Origin: Chryseobacterium tructae
GTDB taxonomy: Bacteria > Bacteroidota > Bacteroidia > Flavobacteriales > Weeksellaceae
DNA: 64,000 nt
NCBI RefSeq assembly: GCF_030409875.1
Contig: NZ_JAUFQR010000001.1
Span: forward strand, 372,001 to 436,000
Direction of reading: 5' to 3'
Below the pieces are notes generated by a model. That model saw only the letters and a list, made by a program, of their open reading frames with translations, searched no databases and was not told where the DNA came from. A program made the translations under genes and the position numbers. This document shows, piece by piece, positions 49,772-59,307 of this stretch. Positions within the stretch are counted from its first letter, which is position 1. Every line of letters begins with the position of its first letter.

Positions 49772-50389
49772 GAATCCCTGACTTTTTATCTCCTTCATAA
49801 TTTGATCAATATTCTCAGGAATACTGTCGCACTCAAACCAATTGAAATCAAGCCCGTTATTGATGCATAGTTTTTGAAGATAATGATTCTCAGATATTTT
49901 TTGCTCCAGGCTTCTTAGAAGTTCATCAAATTCCATCCAGTAATCTTCATCCAGTTTTTTAATCAATATCAAGGATTTGAATATCTTATTGATGATATAA
50001 ATGTAGAGTTTGTAAACATTATCAAACCTTTGTTTGCTGAGATCATTATTATAATCCAGAATCTTGTCAATCATTAACAGGTTCAGGGAAACATCCCCAA
50101 ATTTATCCGTTGTTATCTTAACGTGTTCGGTGACTTCCGCACTTATTTTTCGGATAATGGTCAAAAAGTATTTAGTATTGCCAATATATTTGGAGGCTAA
50201 TACGATCTTTTCTTCCACAATCTCTTCCATTGCATTCCTCTTATCATCGGTTGTTTCAGGATCAATAAGCTCGAAATACAGTTTTTTAGATAATAATTTA
50301 TCCTTTCTCAGGAGTCTGAAAATAAGTTTATCCTTTTCTGTGCTGGAAAAAGCACTCAACGCTGCTTTAAACTCTTTTGAATACTCCAT
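49763..50389 (-). CDS. Unknown cytoplasmic protein, 208 residues
   Basis: I do not recognise this family with confidence. The protein is hydrophilic and probably all-helical, with charged N-terminal segments (FSSTEKDKLIFRLLRKDKLL), a central IIRKISAEVTEHVKIT, and a C-terminal FDELLRSLEQKISEN. There is no signal peptide, membrane helix or catalytic motif. It begins at the last base of a glycosyltransferase stop codon, so the two are co-translated, and it is convergent with waaA. The context suggests a role in surface glycan synthesis or its regulation, but this is inference only. Confidence 0.75.
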   Translation of the reverse strand: MEYSKEFKAALSAFSSTEKDKLIFRLLRKDKLLSKKLYFELIDPETTDDKRNAMEEIVEEKIVLASKYIGNTKYFLTIIRKISAEVTEHVKITTDKFGDVSLNLLMIDKILDYNNDLSKQRFDNVYKLYIYIINKIFKSLILIKKLDEDYWMEFDELLRSLEQKISENHYLQKLCINNGLDFNWFECDSIPENIDQIMKEIKSQGFLR

Positions 50390-51144
50390 TAATTAAATAT
50401 TTTTGAATATTTCATGAACCCATTTAATGCCCAATTTACGGTGTAGTACAATGATTTTACAGTAGAAAATCCCATAAAATCCTTATAGACCAGATATTGA
50501 TCTTTAATGATGTTCTTTTTATTTCTGGAAACGCTGTTTTCGCGCATTCTGTACTTGGCCATTGTTTTATTGATAGGCATTCCCTCAGGAACCACTTTTA
50601 GTAGGTTTAACCACATCACATGATCTTCTCGTTTACTTTTTACCGGGAATAGAAACTTTCCGACCCTTTTGGTGTCATACATGGTAGAAACCGGCGCCAG
50701 TCGACATGTTTTCAATAGATTGGAAAAAGTAACTATTTTATCTGCAAGAAAATCTTTTAAGATGGGTTGTAGCTGCTCATTACACCTTGAATAATTGCAG
50801 TATACAAGCTCTGCATTGTGCTCCTTCATATAATCTGTCATAGTTTCAAGGTATTCCGGATACCAGAAATCATCAGAATCCAGGAAAGCAATATACCTTC
50901 CTTCAGCTCTTTCAAGACTGTTGTTTCTTGCATTGCCTGCCCCTCCATTTTTTTCCAAAACCTGAAGCTTAATTCTTGGATCATTGTATTTTCGGATGAT
51001 TTCCACCGTATTATCTTTAGAAAGATCATCAGTAATCAGCCATTCCCAATTTTCGTAGGTTTGACTAAGGACAGACTGTATCGTTTCTTCTATAAATTCA
51101 GCAGAATTGTAACAGGGAGTGATGATGGAGACAAGGTCTTTCAT
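50389..51144 (-). CDS. Glycosyltransferase family 2
   Basis: A 251-residue GT-A enzyme of the LPS core / exopolysaccharide kind. It has VSIITPCYNSAEFIEETIQSV, the Asp motif ITDDLSKDNTVEI, AFLDSDDFWYPEYL with the metal-binding DxD, and KREDHVMWLNLLK at about residue 170 (the ED catalytic-base motif). SVSRNKKNI near the C-terminus is typical of these enzymes. It follows the acyltransferase gene by 24 bases on the same strand and is coupled to the unknown gene downstream. Donor and acceptor are unknown. Confidence 0.9.
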   Translation of the reverse strand: MKDLVSIITPCYNSAEFIEETIQSVLSQTYENWEWLITDDLSKDNTVEIIRKYNDPRIKLQVLEKNGGAGNARNNSLERAEGRYIAFLDSDDFWYPEYLETMTDYMKEHNAELVYCNYSRCNEQLQPILKDFLADKIVTFSNLLKTCRLAPVSTMYDTKRVGKFLFPVKSKREDHVMWLNLLKVVPEGMPINKTMAKYRMRENSVSRNKKNIIKDQYLVYKDFMGFSTVKSLYYTVNWALNGFMKYSKIFN

Positions 51145-51168
51145 TCGTGTTTCAAATATTATGTAAAA

Positions 51169-52146
51169 TTATAAAAATCTTTTTTCATAAAAATGCCATG
51201 AGGCTACTCCTACTCCGATTACGACGAACATACACACAATACTCATAAGGTATGGGTTGTAGTTCGCAAAAAGTCCAAGGGTTGCAAATACCCTGATAAT
51301 AGGGAAGTGGAAGATATAAATTCCGTAAGTGAAATCCCCGTATTTTCCAAAATTATTCAGGAATTTGAAGGAGTAAGCAATATACAAAACAATAATGCTG
51401 ATCATTATCGGAGAGAAAAGTTTTATTTTAAAAATAAGATCAATCCAGACTGTAATGATAGCAATGATAAAGAGTATATTTTTATGTTTAATGAATTTTT
51501 CAAAATGGAAATACAATAGCATGCCTCCAATAAAGTAACATAATGAACCCGGAAGCTGTCTTGAAAGAGCGGCTTTTCCAGTCATTTCAAAATAATTAAG
51601 ATAAACCAAGGAAAGAAAATACAAAACAATCAGGCTGATGGTGCGGTATTTATTGTTCTTTCCAAACAATAAAAACATCAATGGAACTGCTATATAAAAA
51701 CACATTTCAATCTTTAGCGTCCATAAAGCCCCGTTTACGGCTTGGTTTCCAAATACACCCGGAAGCCATGGAGCTTTGAAATTCATGAATAATGAATTCC
51801 AGAAAAGGTATTTATAAACCTGAGTATTGCTGAAATATTCAGAAAATGGTAAAGTGCTTACAAGGCTTAGAAGAGTGGCACAAAGAAATACAACAAGCAG
51901 GTAAGCAGGAACAATCCTGTTAAATCTTTTTTTAGCGTAGCTTTTTAGGCTCGAAGACCTTTCATAGCTTCTTGCAATTAAGAAACCACTCACAACGAAA
52001 AACGAGAAAACGGCAACTTCAACAGGGCTGTGTGTTAAAAATAAGAGCTTATCAGAAGCACTTAACGCACCCAAGTGTCCAACAAAGACAATAAAAGCGA
52101 GGAGAACACGAATGAAGTCAAAATTGTTTTTCGTTATAGATTGCAT
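51169..52146 (-). CDS. Acyltransferase family 3 membrane protein (OafA-like)
   Basis: A 325-residue integral membrane protein with about ten helices. It begins with NNFDFIRVLLAFIVFVGHLG, in which the conserved His and Arg of the acyltransferase-3 family occur (D-x-x-R, H). Later it has KKRFNRIVPAYLL and VNGALWTLKIEMCFYIAVPL, the latter with the usual W-x-L-x-x-E motif. These proteins add acetyl or other acyl groups to sugars of O-antigen or polysaccharides. It heads a minus-strand operon with a glycosyltransferase and the unknown gene, fitting a surface-glycan role. Confidence 0.9.
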   Translation of the reverse strand: MQSITKNNFDFIRVLLAFIVFVGHLGALSASDKLLFLTHSPVEVAVFSFFVVSGFLIARSYERSSSLKSYAKKRFNRIVPAYLLVVFLCATLLSLVSTLPFSEYFSNTQVYKYLFWNSLFMNFKAPWLPGVFGNQAVNGALWTLKIEMCFYIAVPLMFLLFGKNNKYRTISLIVLYFLSLVYLNYFEMTGKAALSRQLPGSLCYFIGGMLLYFHFEKFIKHKNILFIIAIITVWIDLIFKIKLFSPIMISIIVLYIAYSFKFLNNFGKYGDFTYGIYIFHFPIIRVFATLGLFANYNPYLMSIVCMFVVIGVGVASWHFYEKRFL

Positions 52147-52344
52147 TTTTTTTCTTTACTACAAAAATAACTTTTTTAATAAAACAGAGCCCTTTTCAGA
52201 GGTTCAATATTTGTTAAATAAAGGCAATATGGCCTCTTGTTGTTTTAAAATATGTATAAATAAAAGCTGATAAAATAATTTTTCACAAAAAATAGTGAAA
52301 TAAATCAAAAAAATTATAATTTTAGCGCTTGAAAAAAATAATCT

Positions 52345-52824
52345 ATGAAGAAATTAGCACTACTATTTTTTGGTTTATCATTATTGATAACTACTGGATG
52401 TAATAACAGTAACGATATTGTTATAGATGAACCTGTTATAGGATTCTGGCAACCGTTAAAAGAGGTGGTTACTACCGTTGAGGTAGGCGAGCAGCCAATT
52501 TCAGATGTGATTACTTATACCGACTGTCAGAAACAATCAAGATGGTGGTTCAACACTGAGATCGCTGGAAAAAGAATGGATGTAGAGGATCCCACTACAG
52601 GGACAGCCTGTAATATTTTACCTGATAAGAATTTCACTTACAGCTATGATAAAAGTGCTAAAACTCTACAAATGAAATATCAGGGAGTGGTAGAACCCGT
52701 AAATACAAAGGTTGTAACAATCGATGCTACTACGCTTAATTTATCTATAAGAGTAGAAACTGAAGATCCTACAATATTTAAAACAAGAACGATCACTTTT
52801 AAAAGAGTAAGTCCTAAACCTTAA
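52345..52824 (+). CDS. Lipocalin-like lipoprotein
   Basis: A 159-residue lipoprotein (signal MKKLALLFFGLSLLITTGC, lipobox ITTGC). The body begins IGFWQPLKEVVTTV, resembling the G-x-W strand of lipocalin-like domains common in Bacteroidota lipoproteins, and has WWFNTEIAG, two Cys (DCQKQS, ACNILP) and strands ending TITFKRV. A small beta barrel in the outer membrane or periplasm is likely; no ligand can be named. It has its own terminator. Confidence 0.78.
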   Translation: MKKLALLFFGLSLLITTGCNNSNDIVIDEPVIGFWQPLKEVVTTVEVGEQPISDVITYTDCQKQSRWWFNTEIAGKRMDVEDPTTGTACNILPDKNFTYSYDKSAKTLQMKYQGVVEPVNTKVVTIDATTLNLSIRVETEDPTIFKTRTITFKRVSPKP

Positions 52825-52845
52825 TTGTGTACTTCAAGATATAAT

Positions 52846-52873
52846 AAAGGTCTCATCTTCGGGTGAGACCTTT
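52846..52873 (+). terminator. Terminator after the lipocalin-like gene
   Basis: Stem AAAGGTCTCA / TGAGACCTTT with an eight-base loop, 22 bases past the stop at 52824; the following sequence is only moderately T-rich. Confidence 0.75.
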
Positions 52874-53003
52874 CTATTTAAGTGAGAATGACAATTCATC
52901 ATAAATTAAATTTCTATTTCCTTTAAAATCATTATTTTTGTGAATCTTGTTTAAAAGAAAAACAATCCAATATTTAAAGTCTAACATATAACATCTATAT
53001 AAA

Positions 53004-55816
53004 GTGTTTTACGATCATCAGCAGATAGAAAAAAAGTGGCAGAAATACTGGGAGGAAAATCAAACCTATAAAACCTCCAGTAATACCGATAAACCTAAAT
53101 TTTATGTACTCGATATGTTTCCGTACCCATCCGGAGCAGGACTTCACGTAGGACATCCGCTGGGATATATTGCGTCAGATATCTATGCGAGATACAAAGA
53201 CATCAAGGGTTTAACGTTCTCCACCCGGTTGGATATGACAGTTTTGGGCTTCCTGCTGAGCAATATGCAATTCAGACAGGGCAGCACCCTGCTATTACTA
53301 CAGAACAAAATATCAACAGATACGAAGAGCAATTAAGAAAAATCGGATTCTCATTCGACTGGAGCAGAGAAGTAAGAACTTCTGATGCTTCTTATTATAA
53401 ATGGACACAGTGGATCTTTATTCAGCTGTATCACTCTTGGTATAATAAAGATACAGATAAGGCAGAAGCTATTGATACCCTAATCAAACATTTTGAAGAA
53501 AAGGGAACACAAGGATTAAATGCCAATCAGAACGATGAATTGAACTTTACTGCAGAAGAATGGGCTAGTGCTTCTGATCTTGATAAAGAGGACATCCTGT
53601 TAAACTATCGTCTTGCTTACAGAGCAGAGACTACGGTAAACTGGTGCCCGGCTTTAGGAACAGTATTAGCCAATGATGAGGTAAAAGACGGAAAATCTGA
53701 AAGAGGAGGTTTCCCTGTATTCCAAAAGAAAATGATGCAGTGGAGCATGAGAATCTCTGCATACTCTGAAAGATTATTACAAGGTCTTACTGCATTAGAC
53801 TGGCCACAGCCATTGAAAGACTCTCAGGAATATTGGATCGGAAAATCTCAGGGAGCACAGGTTAAGTTCCAGGTAGAAGGTCATGATGAATTCGTTGAAG
53901 TATTTACCACAAGACCCGATACTATTTTTGGAGCAACCTTTATGGTATTGGCTCCGGAAAATCCATTAGTGGATACTATTACTACAGAAGCTCAAAAAGT
54001 GGAAGTAGATACTTATATTGAAGAAACTTCCAAGAAAACCGAAAGAGACAGAATGTCTGACGTGAAAAACGTGAGTGGAGCTTTCACAGGAAGTTATGCA
54101 ATCAATCCGTTCAGCGGAGAAAAAATGCCAATCTATATTTCAGATTATGTATTAATGGGATATGGAACAGGAGCTGTAATGGCTGTTCCTGCACATGATG
54201 AGCGTGATCACAGATTTGCAAAGAAATTTAATTTAGAAATTAAAAAAGTAGTTGAAACAGAAGAAGATGTTCAGGAAAACTCTTTTGATTCTAAAGACTC
54301 TGTTTGTGTAAACTCTGATTTCTTAAACGGATTACATTATAATGACGCCAAGTCAAAAATAATTACTGAAATTGAAACGAAAGGAATCGGTCATGGAACT
54401 ACAAATTACAGACAGCGTGATGCGATTTTCTCAAGACAGCGCTATTGGGGAGAACCAGTTCCTATATATTATAAGGATGGAATGCCATATACGTTACCAG
54501 TTTCGGCTTTACCATTAGAACTTCCTGAAGTTGAAAAATACTTACCCACAGAAGATGGAGATCCACCATTAGGAAATGCTAAAACATTTGCATGGGATGA
54601 GGTGAGCCAGAAAGTGGTTGATACAGATTTAATTGATGACCAAGCGATATTCCCGTTAGAATTATCTACTATGCCAGGTTGGGCTGGAAGCTCATGGTAT
54701 TTCCTTAGATATATGGATCCACAAAATGATGGAGAATTCAGTGCAAAGAATCTTTCAGACTATTGGGGGCAAGTAGATCTATATATAGGAGGTAGCGAGC
54801 ACGCAACCGGCCACTTATTATATTCTCGTTTCTGGAACATGTTCCTAAAAGACAGAGGATATATTAATCATGATGAACCATTCCAGAAATTAATCAATCA
54901 GGGAATGATCCTTGGGATGAGTGCATTCGTATATAGAATTGATGGTACCAACAAATATGTATCTAAAAACTTAGCGAGTGAATACCAGACTCAGGAGATT
55001 CACGTGGACGTATCCTTATTAAAAGGAACCTCTGATGAATTGGATACTGAAGCTTTCAAAGCATGGAGACCTGATTATGCCAATGCAGAATTTATTTTAG
55101 AAGATGGAAAATACATCACAGGCCGTGAAGTAGAAAAAATGTCTAAGTCTAAATACAATGTGGTAAATCCTGATGATATTTGTGAAGAATACGGAGCAGA
55201 TGGATTAAGATTGTATGAAATGTTCTTAGGCCCATTAGAGCAATCCAAGCCTTGGAATACACAAGGTCTAAGCGGAGTGTATGGTTTCCTTAAAAAATTC
55301 TGGAACCTTTATTTCAATGGAGATGCATTTGAAGTTTCTGACGAAGAACCTACAAAAGCAGAATATAAAGTTTTACATACCTTAATAAAGAAGGTCGTTT
55401 ATGATATTGAAAATTTCTCTTTCAATACCTCAGTATCATCATTTATGATTGCTGTGAACGAACTTCAGAAAATAAAATGTAACAAGCGCAATATTTTAGA
55501 ACCGTTAGCCGTTATCATCTCTCCATATGCACCTCACATCTGTGAAGAATTGTGGAGTTTATTAGGACATGGTACATCTATCGAATTCGAGGCGTTTCCT
55601 ACATTAAATGAGGATTATCTAATAGAAGACGAAATTGAGTATCCGGTAAGCGTAAATGGTAAAATGAAGTTCAAAATTTCTCTTTCAGCGCAATTATCTG
55701 CGAAGGAAGTAGAAGATTTGGTGATTTCAAATGAGAAAATGCAACAGATTTTGGAGGGCAAAACCCCTAAAAAAATCATTGTAGTCCCTCACCGTATTGT
55801 GAATATCGTAATTTAA
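53004..55816 (+). CDS. leuS: Leucine-tRNA ligase (frameshifted in this sequence)
   Basis: Charges tRNA-Leu. The GTG start at 53004 gives [15 protein letters not shown]. The HIGH motif is [10 protein letters not shown], the zinc/editing region includes [17 protein letters not shown] and [13 protein letters not shown] (editing site with the Asp that hydrolyses misacylated tRNA), and the KMSKS loop is [15 protein letters not shown]. One frameshift lies at the T3 run 53210-53212: the first frame stops at 53336, and adding one T restores [20 protein letters not shown]. The repaired protein of 937 residues is full length. A real loss of leuS would be lethal, so this is a base-call error. Confidence 0.95.
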
Positions 55817-55998
55817 AAAAAAATTAACATTGGGAAATTAAAAAAAATGGAGTCCTTATTTTTTAGATTTTTTAACTCAAATGTTAAATTTGAGGAAAAT
55901 AAATAAAATAATTGCGAATAATTATAATATCAAAATCGTATTAAATTTTCTTTATTAAAAAATATCAAAATGTTTAATTAAGACTCTTGCATTTTAAT

Positions 55999-56006
55999 TA
56001 ATTTTG
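55999..56006 (+). promoter_or_regulatory. -7 element of the exbB operon promoter
   Basis: TAATTTTG, matching TAnnTTTG, about 50 bases before exbB. The 240 bases between leuS and exbB are otherwise AT-rich without a gene. Confidence 0.5.
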
Positions 56007-56056
56007 CCTTTAATTTACACCCTGTAAAATTTTAAAACAATATAATTTAGTTAAAT

Positions 56057-56920
56057 ATGGAAATGAATGTTTCAAAAAATGATGAGCAAGTAGTTGCTAG
56101 AAAAGCGGGAGGTTTAAATCCAGCTGTTATTATTCCTATTTTATTAGTAATAGGGATTTGTATTTGGTTATTCGTTTTAGGTAACCCAGGTAATTTTAAA
56201 GCTGATCCAAGATTAGCAGGTGCATCAGTAGCGTTTTCTGATGTAGAAGGTAAGGAGATGCATCCAGAAGGGTTTTTAGGGATGATCTACATGGGAGGTA
56301 TTATTGTACCATTACTTGTAACATTCATGATTACTGTTATTGTTTTCTCATTTGAAAGATACTTTGTATTAAGCAAAGCTTCAGGTTCAGGTAGCGTAGA
56401 TAACTTTGTAGTAAAAGTAAGAAGCTTACTAAACGGAAACAAAATTGACGAAGCTTTAGAAGAGTGTGACAGACAACAAGGTTCTGTAGGGAACGTTGTA
56501 AAAGAAGGTCTTACTACTTATAAGGCACTTGCTCACGATACTACTTTAAATAAAGAGCAGAAAATGGTAGCGCTTAACAAAGCTATCGAAGAAGCTACAA
56601 CTCTTGAGATGCCAATGCTTGAGAAAAATATGATGATCCTTTCTACTTTAGGTACTGTTGCAACGTTAGTAGCACTACTAGGAACGGTAATCGGGATGAT
56701 TAGAGCATTCTTCGCACTAGGTGCTGGAGGAGGTACTCCAGATGCAGCAGCTCTATCAATCGGTATTTCTGAAGCCTTGATCAACACGGCATTAGGTATT
56801 GGTACTTCTGCAGTAGCGATTATTCTTTATAACTTCTTTACTTCTAAAATTGACGGATTAACTTATAAGATCGACGAGATCGCTATGAGCATCCAACAGT
56901 CTTTTGCTGAATTCCACTAA
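56057..56920 (+). CDS. exbB: ExbB/TolQ-family proton channel protein
   Basis: A 287-residue membrane protein of the MotA/TolQ/ExbB family. It has an N-terminal helix (PAVIIPILLVIGICIWLFVL), a second at about residues 80-105 (IIVPLLVTFMITVIVFSF), a cytoplasmic loop with EECDRQQGSVGNVVKEGL, and two closing helices with LGTVATLVALLGTVIGMI and GISEALINTALGIGTSAVAI, which form the pentamer pore with ExbD. It converts proton flow into work for TonB-dependent transport. It is the first gene of a complete exbB-exbD-exbD-tonB operon. Confidence 0.95.
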   Translation: MEMNVSKNDEQVVARKAGGLNPAVIIPILLVIGICIWLFVLGNPGNFKADPRLAGASVAFSDVEGKEMHPEGFLGMIYMGGIIVPLLVTFMITVIVFSFERYFVLSKASGSGSVDNFVVKVRSLLNGNKIDEALEECDRQQGSVGNVVKEGLTTYKALAHDTTLNKEQKMVALNKAIEEATTLEMPMLEKNMMILSTLGTVATLVALLGTVIGMIRAFFALGAGGGTPDAAALSIGISEALINTALGIGTSAVAIILYNFFTSKIDGLTYKIDEIAMSIQQSFAEFH

Positions 56921-56977
56921 GATGGAACTGTGTTTTGCACAATAAAAGAAGTTTAAAAAATAATTATATAAAAAATA

Positions 56978-57523
56978 ATGGCGAGAATTAAACCAAAAAG
57001 ACATGGAGTAGTTACGGACATGACCGCGATGTGCGACGTTACGTTCCTATTACTTACATTCTTTATTATGACCACGCAGTTTAAAAAACCTGATGTGGAG
57101 CAGATCAAACCGCCATCTTCAATTTCGGAAAAATTACTTCCTGATGCTAGTTTAATGACTATCAATGCTACACCGGACGGAAAATTTTATTTCCAGCCAG
57201 TAGAAAATGCATCAGAAAGACTTGCACTTTTAGATAAAATGGGTCAAAAGTATGGCGTTACTTTTGATAATAATCAAAAAGCAGCTTTCCAGAAAGTTCA
57301 GGCTATTGGAGTTCCAATGAACCAATTAAAAGGGTATTTGGATTTGCCTGAAGATGAGCAGAAAAATTACAAGAGTCCTACAGGGATTCCTATGGATAGT
57401 ACAAATAAGCAATTAATTGATTGGGTAAAAGAAAGTTTAAGCGTTAACCCTGACTACAAGTTGGCCATTAAAGGTGACGTTACAACAAAGTACCCTAAAG
57501 TTAAAGCCTATTTGAGGGTTTAA
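56978..57523 (+). CDS. exbD: ExbD-family protein, first copy
   Basis: A 181-residue single-pass protein. The membrane helix carries the Asp (MTAMCDVTFLLLTFFIMTT), which is the proton carrier. The periplasmic part is longer than in E. coli ExbD and contains a segment (FDNNQKAAFQKVQAIGVPMNQ) not found in the second copy, so the two ExbD proteins differ in the periplasm. It lies 57 bases after exbB. Two distinct ExbD genes per cluster are common in Flavobacteriia. Confidence 0.93.
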   Translation: MARIKPKRHGVVTDMTAMCDVTFLLLTFFIMTTQFKKPDVEQIKPPSSISEKLLPDASLMTINATPDGKFYFQPVENASERLALLDKMGQKYGVTFDNNQKAAFQKVQAIGVPMNQLKGYLDLPEDEQKNYKSPTGIPMDSTNKQLIDWVKESLSVNPDYKLAIKGDVTTKYPKVKAYLRV

Positions 57524-57595
57524 GAGATATCGATTTTCTTAAATTTTGGTTGATTACATCACAAGAAGGTAAACCTAATGAATAATTAATAAGAA

Positions 57596-58162
57596 ATGGC
57601 AGAAGTACAAGTACAGGATAAGAGTGCCAAGGGTGGCAAGGTTCGATCCAAGAAAAACAACCCCAGAGTCGATATGACTCCGATGGTTGACCTTAATTTC
57701 TTACTATTGATGTTCTTTATGTTTACGTCAACGTTTAGTAAACCTAATGTGATGGATTTGGGTCTTCCGGCTAAACCGAAAGATGATAAACAAAAACCAC
57801 CTCCAACAGAAATTAAACTTTCAAATTCAATTTCTATATTACTAGGAAAAGACAATAAAGTATTTTGGCACCAGCAGGATCAAACTTCCTTGAATGACCA
57901 AACTCTTATGGAAACTAGTTTTGATAGAGAAGGAATTAGAAAAGTAATTGAGCAGGCAAAATCTAGAGCTGCAGATCAAAGTAAATTTACGGTGATCATT
58001 AAGCCAACTGACGATGCTGTATATAAGAACTTTGTTGATATTCTTGATGAAATGGCAATTACCAAAAGTGAACAGTACGGTGTTACTGATATCAAGCCTT
58101 GGGAAAAAGCTGTTTATGAGAAGAAAGTAGGTGGTGCTGCTGCACCGGCTGCTACAAAGTAA
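57596..58162 (+). CDS. exbD: ExbD-family protein, second copy
   Basis: A 188-residue protein with MTPMVDLNFLLLMFFMF (membrane helix with the Asp), then KPNVMDLGLPAK, SILLGKDNKVFWHQQ and IIKPTDDAVYKNFVDILDE. It is closely related to the orphan ExbD at 34509-35027 and less to the first copy. It lies 72 bases after the first exbD and 27 before tonB. It should join ExbB in the proton channel. Confidence 0.94.
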   Translation: MAEVQVQDKSAKGGKVRSKKNNPRVDMTPMVDLNFLLLMFFMFTSTFSKPNVMDLGLPAKPKDDKQKPPPTEIKLSNSISILLGKDNKVFWHQQDQTSLNDQTLMETSFDREGIRKVIEQAKSRAADQSKFTVIIKPTDDAVYKNFVDILDEMAITKSEQYGVTDIKPWEKAVYEKKVGGAAAPAATK

Positions 58163-58189
58163 TTTAACCATAAAATTGTTATTTTATCT

Positions 58190-59032
58190 ATGGCAGATGA
58201 AAATGTATACAATCAGAATCTTACTTTAGACGAGATTGTATTTGAAAATAGAAACAAGGAATATGGTGCCTATGATCTTAGACATCAGTATCCTAGACTT
58301 CTGACAAAATCTTTTATTGTCGGAACATCTATATTCCTTTTGGTAGCTTTGTCTCCGTTCATCTATCTTACAATTAAAAATCTTACAGCTCCGCCTAAGA
58401 CAGAAGTTAAGGCAGATCTTTTGAATATTGAGGAAGATGATCCGATCATTGAGCAGCCTAAAGAAGAAGAACCACCTCCACCACCTCCACCTCCAAAAGA
58501 GGAACCAAAAATTGAGGTAATCCAGAACGTGGTTCCTGAGCCTGTAAAAGCTCCGAAAATTGAAACTCCACCTCCACCAATTTCTAAGCAGTTGGAAACT
58601 ACAACTGGTTTGAATAATCAGGAGGGAGTAAAAGCTCCGGCTTATACACCACCACCACCACCACCATCTACAGGAACAAAAACTGCAACTGTAGAAGTGA
58701 AAGCGAACAACCCTAACGAAATCTACAAAGATGTAGACCAGTCTGCAGAATATCCTGGAGGTATGGGTGCATTAAGAAAATTCTTAGGAGAAAACTTCGA
58801 TACTTCATTAATGGAAGGAGGTGAAGGTACCCTTAAAGCTAAGCTTAAGTTCGTTGTAGAAAGAGACGGAACTGTTTCTGCAGTTACTATTGAAGAGAAA
58901 TCTCCAAATAGCGACTTCAACAATGAAGCAATTCGTGTAGTTAAGAAACTTAAAAAATGGACTCCTGCGAAGAGAAACGGGGAGAGCGTTAGATCTTACT
59001 ATAGCGTACCATTTACTATGAACTTTGAATAA
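58190..59032 (+). CDS. tonB: TonB energy transducer
   Basis: A 280-residue TonB: cytoplasmic start (DEIVFENRNKEYGAYDLRHQYPRLL), one membrane helix (about residues 42-65), a periplasmic Pro/Glu/Lys-rich spacer with runs of prolines, and the C-terminal TonB domain with PGGMGALRKFLGENF, then LKFVVERDGTVSAV and LKKWTPAKRNGESVRSYYSVPFTM. The C-terminal domain matches the flavobacterial energy-transducer type. It couples the ExbBD motor to outer-membrane receptors. Confidence 0.95.
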   Translation: MADENVYNQNLTLDEIVFENRNKEYGAYDLRHQYPRLLTKSFIVGTSIFLLVALSPFIYLTIKNLTAPPKTEVKADLLNIEEDDPIIEQPKEEEPPPPPPPPKEEPKIEVIQNVVPEPVKAPKIETPPPPISKQLETTTGLNNQEGVKAPAYTPPPPPPSTGTKTATVEVKANNPNEIYKDVDQSAEYPGGMGALRKFLGENFDTSLMEGGEGTLKAKLKFVVERDGTVSAVTIEEKSPNSDFNNEAIRVVKKLKKWTPAKRNGESVRSYYSVPFTMNFE

Positions 59033-59059
59033 TTAGACTTATTTATTCAAAATATAAAT

Positions 59060-59087
59060 AAAAAGAGAGGCTTATGCTTCTCTTTTT
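59060..59087 (+). terminator. Terminator after tonB
   Basis: A 12-bp stem (A5-GAGAGGC / GCTTCTC-T5, with one G-T pair) and TTAT loop, 27 bases past the tonB stop. Confidence 0.85.
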
Positions 59088-59109
59088 ATTTTTTTTGTAT
59101 TTTTGTTAC

Positions 59110-59307
59110 ATGATGTTCAAGTGGTTATCCCTTATAGCGGGATTGTTTTATATTGTATTAGGAATTGTAGTAATGGTCTACAGATTCTTCTTTACTATTT
59201 TAGACCCTATTGTTGCGTATGCGCTAGGTGGGGTATTCGCTCTTTATGGGATATTTAGGATCTATAGAGCTGTTTCAGAAATCAAAAAAAACAGAAATGA
59301 AGAATAG
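59110..59307 (+). CDS. Small membrane protein, two helices, unknown
   Basis: A 65-residue protein with two hydrophobic helices (about residues 4-24 and 32-50) and a basic end (SEIKKNRNEE). It starts at MMFKWLSL. The ATG of the next gene lies inside its last codons, so the two are translated together. The family is not recognised. A TATTTTTG sequence lies five bases before the start; if it is a real -7 box the transcript would be leaderless. Confidence 0.7.
   Translation: MMFKWLSLIAGLFYIVLGIVVMVYRFFFTILDPIVAYALGGVFALYGIFRIYRAVSEIKKNRNEE

Noticed and set aside
3435..55816. Programmed frameshifting to explain the broken genes
   Set aside because: Too many unrelated genes are affected, there are no slippery heptamers with downstream folds in common, and a missing base in an A/T run explains nearly all.
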